Source: Marinoscillum sp964351885 (GTDB taxonomy: Bacteria > Bacteroidota > Bacteroidia > Cytophagales > Cyclobacteriaceae). Taken from it: 22,066 bases of DNA. The stretch is taken from NCBI GenBank assembly GCA_964351885.1, contig CAYGPP010000054.1, positions 1 through 22,066 on the forward strand, given 5' to 3'. This document shows positions 16,601 through 22,066 of this stretch, piece after piece. The first letter of the stretch is position 1. The number at the start of each line of letters is the position of its first letter. The notes beneath the pieces were generated by a model. It was given only the letters and a program-made list of their open reading frames with translations. It was not told where the DNA came from and did not search any database. Both the position numbers and the translations under genes were made by a program.

Positions 16601-19600
16601 AAACTGTTTGTAAGAGGTGTCTTAGTGATCACATTTTCATCATTTTTGAAAACAGTCACGCTATGATCTGAAAAAGAATAAACTACCGCGTAATGATTCC
16701 AGGTAGGATCAGTATAAGAGTTAATCGAGGTGATTACTTCACCGCCAACATTCAGGTAGAATTTATTCGATGCATTGAACCCCATTTCGAAGATATTGCT
16801 TGCGTTGTACCCTTTTGAGTAGATCGCTTGTTTTCTTCCCAACTCATCCCTTTTGATCCAAAACTCGACGGTAAATGATTTATTAGTTAAATCAAGTCCA
16901 TCCTCAATTCTCACATAATCATTTACACCATCAAAGTCTACACTGGCACTATGGCGAATTTTTGCAGAATTGAGCACACCTTTTACAGAGAAATTGAATG
17001 GGGTCAACAGACCATCTTCGATCACTTCGTCAAACTGAATCAGTATTTCATCATTAGCAGATAAGATGCCATCAGCAGGCTGTGGTGCTCCAAATACGAC
17101 TGGTCGTTTTACATCCTTAGTTCCAGAGTGAATGTCGCTTGGCGTTTCGGCAGTTTGCCCCGGAGCAATTTCACAAACAGAAACTACTCTTAAATCGTAT
17201 TTTCGATCTGGTAAATCACTCATGTCCCATGCGTACAGCGTATTGCCTGATTGATCCAACCATGACTTTGGGTCATCGAACCCATCAAATTCTGCTTGGC
17301 CGACTAGCAATCCATTATAGAAAATCATGTTGGTCAACCACTGAGAACTACTAGAGGCCTTGTACTGAAACTTGACATATTTAAATTGACTATTTTGAAC
17401 ATCGTAGTTATTGAATACGATGTTTTGCGTTTTCTCAGGTACGGTGTTGGTATTGATCACCCATTTATCAACCGGAGACACAAGACTGATATCCGAACAT
17501 CCAGGCTGGAAATAGACGGAGAAGGTTTGTGTGTCGTAGATACTTACATCGCATTGCGAACCAAATTTTAATTCAATGTCTTCATAGTCATTGACATCAT
17601 CTGAGCCTTTGGCTACTTTCAGGATTTTAGTCACTGTAGTGCCATAAGGAACTCTGATCTCCCGACCATCGCCTGTTAGCACTGAGCCATCAATTGACAA
17701 CACCGCTCCGTTGAAATTGGTCACTTCCACCATATTCAGGTTATAATACAAATCAGCTTCGTTTTCAGAATTGTTTTTCAACTCTAAAGTGATTTCAGCT
17801 TGTCTGTTTGAAGGCACATTGGCTACCAGAGGATTCACAATGGTGATTTCCGGCTTTTCTACTTGAAGGGTAGCTACACTCAAGATGTGCTGTCCTGGCT
17901 CAAAATATTTGGTCTTAGCCTCACCCTCATATGGACAACTGGTCACGCCTGCTCTGGTAACAAACACAGGACCATAACCATCCGATGGTTTTTTCACGTC
18001 AATGGAATAATAATCTGACTGACTGCCGGAATTGCTATCATCAATTAATTCATACCCATAAGTTGTGGATTCAGATGAAGATACTCCTCCTCCTCCACCT
18101 CCTCCAACAGAGACGGATTGCGATATACCCAGCTCAACACCTAAACCATCAAACTTAAATCCTCGCTGAGCCGCGATTTTGGTATTTAACGCTACATTGA
18201 AATTGTAGCCAAGAGCTCCCGAAGATTCTGTTGTCACAGAACTGGAATAGGTGCTACCTCCATCGAAGGAAATATTTTCAAGCAATTTGGCCTTAACTTT
18301 TACCTCTTCATTATCCCTCATAACTCTTTCCCAGCCTTCAATTTGTTTATTGAAATAAGAGATGGTATCCGACACTAATAGAGAATCTAAGCCTGGAGGT
18401 ACCAGAATAAGGTAACTGGGCCCCCTACCGATCACAGCAGTAGCTTCTTCTCCCCAGTATTTGTTACTATAGTTAGGACTACCAAACCTTTCATCGTCAG
18501 GAGCCACAAGGGAGAGATAAATTACCTCATTAGTTGCTATAACATTCTCAGGATTTGGAGAATAAGAAAGGGAATTATTTCTCAACTCTCTTAGATTCGG
18601 AAGCAGGGCTCCTTCAATGTGAGCCTGCGTATAGATGAACATGGTTCCGAATTCGGGATTCAATCGAAGACCTATTCTAGGTCCAAGTTTGAAATCGCCA
18701 TTCTGAATTCCGTCACACTCACCTGATGCACATTCCTCATCCGTCACCGGAATAGGCTGAATTGCAATGGAAGATCCAAAAACAATATTGGTGGAATTTC
18801 CAACAAAAACATCACCCTGAGCACTCACAAAAAATGGATTTTGACTTGATGACCACCGTTTCGTTGTGATGGCCGTGTTTACGATCTCTCCACTGGCACC
18901 TACGGATGTAGTAAGTTCTAATCCTAGATCTACTGAATTTTTGACCTCTGCAGTTTTGATGACACCTGCGCCCACTCCTGCCCAAGTTACTATCTTACCA
19001 CCAAGAAGAAATGATGCATTAAGTGAAGTGGTACTCGTCAAGGACGTACTCCAATTTGTAGTTGTAGTGAATGATGAACCCTTCTCTAAGAATGAATTGC
19101 TGTTAGAGCCTGGAGGATCGCGAAGAATGGTGATAATCTGATTGGGTCCTGCTGTAACGAAATCATTACCCTGAGCTACTGAACCGAAAACAATTCCTCT
19201 TAGAGGTTCATCCTCTTTCCATATCGTTCTGATCGTGCCATTTTCTCCGGTAATAGCCGTCAGAGAAAAAGGTCTTGTGAAGCTCAATGAAGGATCCACT
19301 GTGCTTTTATTTAATTGCGGTAAGCCAGCCACAAAAGAGTATTTGGTTTTCCCTTTTTCGTCTAGTTCAAGATTTACCGGATCATTATTGATCGCAAAAT
19401 CATTGATGATTTCCATTTTTCCATCTTTTACAGGAACACGATCAGCCTGTCCATTGTCAACATTGGTGTATTCTTCAAAGACACTCATCGAGATGAAATA
19501 TCTTTTTTGCTGGAAGAATACAGGATGTCCGAAAGTATAGTCACCTGAAGAGTCTATCAGAGCTATTTCATCTTGTTTCAACTCATCGTCATAGGTATAG

Positions 19601-21945
19601 GTACTTTCTCCAAATATGTCGGTTCCACTGTTATTTGTTACCTCGATTCCAGGTTTTACACGCAGTATGAAATCCTTACTTTTTTCGAATATAAAATCCT
19701 TAATACCGTAAGTATAGATTGTGTCCAGAATTGACTCAGTTCTGAGTAGGTCATAAGCAGAAGAGTCAAATGGAGCATACCCAGGAACCGCATTGCCATT
19801 TTCCAGTGAGGCCATCACTAATTCTTCATAAGAATTAGTTTGTTTAAAGGTGGTCTCCAGATCAATTGAAACTTTGTATTCATCGCCGAAAACGTAATCC
19901 CCGGCCGTTACACTTGTAAACACATATTTTTCAGGAGGCAAATAGGCCACATATTCACCTGTGACTTCATCTGGATAAATAGTTACCGTTTTCGTATTGA
20001 ATCTAGAATGCGATTCAATGTCTCTTTCATCGTAGATCACCGTACTATCTGCTGTTGTAATATCCCATCCTTTTTCAGAAGTAATGGTAATTTGGGCATT
20101 CCCAATATTGTTTTTAGACAGCCCAAAACCTGTTTGTTTCTCTGCTTCTAAAGGTCCACCAACGACTTTTCCTACTAGTTTTACTACGGTATTGTCAATG
20201 AACTCCAATCCAGCAAGTGGTTTTTGGAAATTATATTTAGTGATTTCCTCCTCCTCTTTAGGGGGAAATCGTCCATCTTGATCAAAAACATGCCCATTCT
20301 TATTCAGTCTGAGAGAATGAAACCCAATAGGTACATCTACTGTAAATCGACCAAAATTATCAGTGGTAATCAGGCCACCGTCTTCATCAATAGCCGGGTT
20401 TCCGTCTATAAGGATCGAGATTCCTTCGGTTGGAAAATAGGAGTTGCGATACTTGACCGTACCGGAGACAGGAAACGAGGAAACATCTTTAAAATCTAGT
20501 CCATTGTGTATGGAAGAACCATCTCCTACATATCTCAGTTGCTGGGTAGGTTCGAACTCATGCGTTTCGAAAATTGGCGTGAATGTGTATTGAGAGCCTG
20601 ACGTTTCATATGGAAATCCTCGAACGACATAGTTACCCTGATCGTCGGTGACTCCTCTGTAAGCCAACTGGCTTTGTGCTGGAATATCAAGGCTCCATTC
20701 TCCTCTCCACACTCGACCATGGTTTTCGTTATAGCTAAAACCTTCACGAGAAAAATCATAGAAGCCTGAGCCAATACCAGAGTTTAGTTTCCAATATCCA
20801 GACAAATTAGCTTCAGTACCAGATAAATACCTTGAGAAATTGCTTTTGGCCGCTTCATATGTCAATGGGATATTCCAGAGTCGGATTTCATCAAGTTTTC
20901 CCTTATAATAGCCTGATTGCGCAAAGGCCCTTCCAAAATGTATAACATCAATATTGTCACTTAAAATCACATCTGTGACAATGCTCAATGAGTCAACCAA
21001 GAACTCATTTTTCCTTATGTAAAGACTTAATTCATTTCCAGCATCATAGACGGCTGTAACATGGAAGAAAGTATCGGAAGGATGATTATAGGGCATAAGC
21101 AAAGAGTCATCTCCCACGCGAAACGTGAAATACCCAGGTTCGTAAGCCAACTCATAATTCTCACCTTTACTGAACAACACTCCTTTATTCATGCCTTCAA
21201 ACTTTGCCCACATTTGCATGGAGAAGCCGTTTTCCAGATTCAGTTCATTGTGTTTGTTTTGATGCGCTACAGACAAATATGCATCCGTGCCATTTAGATA
21301 GATGCTTTTTCCACCAAGGGTTCCATTGGTTTCTGCAAGGATCTGAACACCTTCTACAGCAGTCCCTCCTTCAAAAGTGATACGACCGGCGGCAGTGCCA
21401 AACGGAAAAGCAAAACCTACTCCAGTCTTATAATTGACGCCTGGGAGCCGAAGATCATCTGCCAGTCCTTCCGCAAAAATGGTATACTCATAAAGTACCC
21501 CTTTTTCTGCATATTCATCTCTATAGGTAAAATCATCAGGTGCTATGGTAGCTATCAGCAAAGAATCACCCACATCTCCCAAAGGTTTTCTATACACCTT
21601 AATCTTTGTAATCCGATCTTGCTGACTTACAATACCCCATTTGATCTGTACATAATCGGAGAAATACCCTTTCGAAATAAAAAGCTCTTGATCAAAAACG
21701 ATTGGGAAATATGGAATCATTGGTGGAAAGCCAATTATGGCTTCTACTTTGTCTTGAGCCATAGTGGTAAACTGGCCAGTGGACACGGAATGGCCCCCAG
21801 AGATAGTCATTTCTATTGACTTGTCTCCATCAGAAACAGTCGCTTGGCCCTGCCCCAAATATCCGAAAGTAATGGCGGTAGGCCCCTGAGCTATCGCAAA
21901 GACACTCAGGCAAGTAATAAATATTAGAGATAGAATGTTTTTCAT
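13624..21945 (-). CDS. Giant T9SS surface protein with three LamG domains
   Basis: 2773 residues from the ATG at 21945; a GTG nine bases earlier is less likely because MKNILSLIFITCLSVFAIAQ is a complete signal peptide. Domains in order: fibronectin-III-like (about 70-180); LamG/jellyroll 1 (about 207-415); carboxypeptidase-regulatory-like fold (about 485-560); two Ser/Thr/Gly-rich beta stretches (about 951-1037 and 1228-1302) with a seven-glycine run; a Cys-containing PVFVTRAGVTSCPYEG motif near 1330; SbsA-type Ig-like (about 1610-1662); LamG 2 and 3 (about 1666-1866 and 1868-2067), each starting FDGVxD; BACON-like (about 2172-2273); module A (2275-2384); two GWxW repeats (about 2388-2558); module B (2582-2682); and a T9SS type A sorting domain (about 2690-2773). 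LamG domains often bind sugars or proteins, so an adhesive role is inferred. It is co-transcribed with the coupled gene downstream. Confidence 0.92.
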   Translation of the reverse strand: MKNILSLIFITCLSVFAIAQGPTAITFGYLGQGQATVSDGDKSIEMTISGGHSVSTGQFTTMAQDKVEAIIGFPPMIPYFPIVFDQELFISKGYFSDYVQIKWGIVSQQDRITKIKVYRKPLGDVGDSLLIATIAPDDFTYRDEYAEKGVLYEYTIFAEGLADDLRLPGVNYKTGVGFAFPFGTAAGRITFEGGTAVEGVQILAETNGTLGGKSIYLNGTDAYLSVAHQNKHNELNLENGFSMQMWAKFEGMNKGVLFSKGENYELAYEPGYFTFRVGDDSLLMPYNHPSDTFFHVTAVYDAGNELSLYIRKNEFLVDSLSIVTDVILSDNIDVIHFGRAFAQSGYYKGKLDEIRLWNIPLTYEAAKSNFSRYLSGTEANLSGYWKLNSGIGSGFYDFSREGFSYNENHGRVWRGEWSLDIPAQSQLAYRGVTDDQGNYVVRGFPYETSGSQYTFTPIFETHEFEPTQQLRYVGDGSSIHNGLDFKDVSSFPVSGTVKYRNSYFPTEGISILIDGNPAIDEDGGLITTDNFGRFTVDVPIGFHSLRLNKNGHVFDQDGRFPPKEEEEITKYNFQKPLAGLEFIDNTVVKLVGKVVGGPLEAEKQTGFGLSKNNIGNAQITITSEKGWDITTADSTVIYDERDIESHSRFNTKTVTIYPDEVTGEYVAYLPPEKYVFTSVTAGDYVFGDEYKVSIDLETTFKQTNSYEELVMASLENGNAVPGYAPFDSSAYDLLRTESILDTIYTYGIKDFIFEKSKDFILRVKPGIEVTNNSGTDIFGESTYTYDDELKQDEIALIDSSGDYTFGHPVFFQQKRYFISMSVFEEYTNVDNGQADRVPVKDGKMEIINDFAINNDPVNLELDEKGKTKYSFVAGLPQLNKSTVDPSLSFTRPFSLTAITGENGTIRTIWKEDEPLRGIVFGSVAQGNDFVTAGPNQIITILRDPPGSNSNSFLEKGSSFTTTTNWSTSLTSTTSLNASFLLGGKIVTWAGVGAGVIKTAEVKNSVDLGLELTTSVGASGEIVNTAITTKRWSSSQNPFFVSAQGDVFVGNSTNIVFGSSIAIQPIPVTDEECASGECDGIQNGDFKLGPRIGLRLNPEFGTMFIYTQAHIEGALLPNLRELRNNSLSYSPNPENVIATNEVIYLSLVAPDDERFGSPNYSNKYWGEEATAVIGRGPSYLILVPPGLDSLLVSDTISYFNKQIEGWERVMRDNEEVKVKAKLLENISFDGGSTYSSSVTTESSGALGYNFNVALNTKIAAQRGFKFDGLGVELGISQSVSVGGGGGGGVSSSESTTYGYELIDDSNSGSQSDYYSIDVKKPSDGYGPVFVTRAGVTSCPYEGEAKTKYFEPGQHILSVATLQVEKPEITIVNPLVANVPSNRQAEITLELKNNSENEADLYYNLNMVEVTNFNGAVLSIDGSVLTGDGREIRVPYGTTVTKILKVAKGSDDVNDYEDIELKFGSQCDVSIYDTQTFSVYFQPGCSDISLVSPVDKWVINTNTVPEKTQNIVFNNYDVQNSQFKYVKFQYKASSSSQWLTNMIFYNGLLVGQAEFDGFDDPKSWLDQSGNTLYAWDMSDLPDRKYDLRVVSVCEIAPGQTAETPSDIHSGTKDVKRPVVFGAPQPADGILSANDEILIQFDEVIEDGLLTPFNFSVKGVLNSAKIRHSASVDFDGVNDYVRIEDGLDLTNKSFTVEFWIKRDELGRKQAIYSKGYNASNIFEMGFNASNKFYLNVGGEVITSINSYTDPTWNHYAVVYSFSDHSVTVFKNDENVITKTPLTNSFTGQGSILLGKSMITDADHLNGNIHEFRVWTKARQLGDIYAKMSTILSGKEVGLVGYWPMDEALGDRAFDLARFRHAILFADWEVSPKGKAYAFDGVDDHLEINSGSTIVITDEMDYTIEFWFKGTPGQTNTVMFSSGKGDGSDVYNDPTNSLSIGFDAEGQLFLINNGETLMIEDKDYLDDNWHHFAFSLLRQANVNLSIDGEQKNSLTARNFGGLSGASMTIGARGYIQSLNTKVFDQHFDGSIDEFRIWKLGKKLSQVNLNSNSRLIGDEIGLVSYYPFEYYQVVTGVKIMYPSIADQWINPYGDNAGDATSVSGANYSDFTPNIKDARPVDKIDFDWAVNGDKIIITPSSSFTSLIEQTVLEITIQNVEDLYENRLASPVSWTAFVDRNQIKWDTDLIIAKKQLYDEHSFTIDVINHGGTESNFEISNLPLWLKATPSSGVLAPASTKKIKLEVNEGLNTGNYTEDVILTSDFGFDEKLTIELQVFSPEPEWNTNPYDFQYSMNLVAQLEIEGVLSSDRNDRVAAFVGDEIRGDANLKYIEELDLYEVYLDIFSNTQSGEIMELRVWDSDKGVEYRDVTPVVTFNSNEVIGTPSNPQLIEAGETGVQYITFERGWTWASVNINSPVLNDINTLMADVDAATGDQIKGVSSFDVFTEGFGWAGSLSTNGGLDNGKMYLFNLSEHGELAITGSQASPATAIQIDSGWNWIGFIPRFNMTLEEAFAFFNPTTGDLIKSQFAFAVYDENLGWLGSLNYMEPGKGYLYNSASGGTLRYPETSLLSAGRLARVKEISDFKSMDRNKYPYTMTILADIADVHIENLVLAAYSGDELRGIIEPENSLSEEELYFMTIHGNDELESLNFIAFDPKSGDAYSLDQTITFSANNHRGDMTNPFELNGLTQIVGDDQKILVFPNPFSEEFIVDIESASELPPKVVLTDMSGRLVSKLKAKKSGRGWSIKFVDEEGLLATGIYVLSVYSEGSVKSLNLIKK
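13899..14201 (-). repeat. Module B of giant protein (relative of module A)
   Basis: Residues about 2582-2682. YPYTMTILADI opens the module, with LAAYSGDELRGI where module A has VAAFVGDEIRGD, and the module closes at NPFEL. It is divergent protein-level repeat sequence and not a recent DNA duplication. Confidence 0.55.
14270..14790 (-). repeat. Two tandem GWxW repeats in giant protein
   Basis: Residues about 2388-2558. Unit 1 has GWTWASVNI, then TGDQIKG, FGWAGSL and GKMYLFN. Unit 2 has GWNWIGFIP, then TGDLIKS, LGWLGSL and GKGYLYN. The units share the pattern GWxW, GDxIK, GWxGSL, GKxYLxN and are 75-85 residues each. Confidence 0.7.
14794..15123 (-). repeat. Module A of giant protein (shared with small T9SS protein)
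   Basis: Residues about 2275-2384. It begins PEWNTNPYDFQYSMNL, contains DRVAAFVGDEIRGD and RVWDSDKGVEYRDV, and ends IGTPSNPQLI. The N-terminal module of the downstream protein (about residues 25-130) matches it in order: WSVNPSEFNNSM, DRIAAIVNGKVRGV, LYDADQDQVYG and IGNLRDPLI. Confidence 0.65.
15745..16950 (-). repeat. Tandem LamG/jellyroll domains 2 and 3 of giant protein
   Basis: Unit 2 opens VDFDGVNDYVRIE with FTVEFWIKRDE; unit 3 opens YAFDGVDDHLEIN with YTIEFWFKG. Both contain FRVW or FRIW near the end and finish with a GLVGYWPMDEA or GLVSYYPFE strand, as expected for LamG-like jellyroll folds. Confidence 0.8.
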
Positions 21946-21966
21946 AATGGTCACTTTAAAGGTTTG

Positions 21967-21993
21967 AAAAAAGTGGACTGATCGGCAATCAGT
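21967..21993 (-). terminator. Weak terminator or attenuator hairpin before giant gene
   Basis: On the minus strand ACTGAT and ATCAGT pair around TGCCG (21993-21977), followed after four bases by six T (21972-21967). The stop codon of the upstream gene lies inside the stem, so translation could affect folding. The stem is only 6 bp, so it would be leaky at best. Confidence 0.35.
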
Positions 21994-22066
21994 ATTTAAT
22001 TATGAAAAGGACCGAAGCATTCGTAGGACGAGTTTCAGATCCACCAGTATTATTTGTGCTTTGCCA
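21989..22066 (-). CDS. Partial CDS: C-terminus of a phage tail-collar/microcystin-dependent-type protein
   Basis: The last 25 codons of a minus-strand gene enter from the right edge and end at TGA (21991-21989). The tail contains GGSETRPTNASVLFIIKY. The G-S-E-T-R-P-x-N-x-x-V/L-x-x-x-I-K-Y ending is typical of tail-collar domain proteins, including the microcystin-dependent (Mdp) proteins found in many bacteria outside phages. No other phage gene is visible, so a prophage is not implied. The stop lies 43 nt before the giant protein's ATG on the same strand, so it is probably the gene preceding it in the same operon. Only this tail is visible, so its domain make-up and secretion route are unknown. 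Confidence 0.7.
   Translation of the reverse strand, partial: WQSTNNTGGSETRPTNASVLFIIKY

Noticed and set aside
18085..18105. Codon-repeat tract for seven glycines as a phase-variation microsatellite
   Set aside because: The unit length is three bases, so slippage would not shift the frame; it is more likely a flexible protein segment.
21989..22066. Prophage edge suggested by the tail-collar C-terminus
   Set aside because: The adjoining genes are host T9SS surface proteins; collar-type endings also occur in chromosomal Mdp-like proteins.

Overview
The window looks like chromosomal DNA of a Bacteroidota bacterium, probably a marine-type member of the Cytophagales (lineage inferred, moderate confidence). 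The signs are low-GC coding sequence, type IX secretion (T9SS) type A C-terminal sorting domains, an ECF-sigma/FecR pair, a lipoprotein with the C-x-K-(D/E)2 surface-export signal of this phylum, and a promoter of the TTTG-N19-TAnnTTTG type. No tRNA, rRNA, IS element or CRISPR array was seen.

Left part (1-4553, all minus strand). An ECF sigma factor (1374-2030) lies upstream of a FecR-type anti-sigma factor (148-1212). A strongly ribosome-bound start codon at the left edge (37) is probably the first codons of the TonB-dependent receptor that normally follows such a pair. Next is a membrane-spanning AraC-type regulator with a TolB-like and TPR sensor region (2487-4553). 

Middle part (4768-12281, all plus strand). 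The divergent region beside the AraC gene carries four related CATAGTTT-like boxes at 20-21 nt spacing, the geometry of an AraC-family operator. It precedes a two-gene unit: an ankyrin-repeat lipoprotein and an acyltransferase-3 membrane protein. After these come a membrane-anchored serine hydrolase, an NrnA-type DHH phosphoesterase, an NAD(P)-binding SDR/DUF2867 protein with a clear promoter and adjacent palindrome, and a second serine hydrolase that is a surface lipoprotein.

Right part (12427-22066, minus strand). This is a secretion operon. The C-terminal 25 residues of a phage tail-collar/microcystin-dependent-type protein enter from the right edge. A giant 2773-residue T9SS surface protein follows, with three LamG domains and several uncharacterised repeat modules. 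Only 1 nt after its stop begins a 306-residue T9SS protein whose N-terminal module is a relative of modules in the giant. A terminator hairpin ends the operon. Beyond it is a broken C-terminal sorting domain, a relic of another T9SS gene. This operon is the most unusual system in the window; a cell-surface adhesive or binding role is inferred from its domains, not shown.
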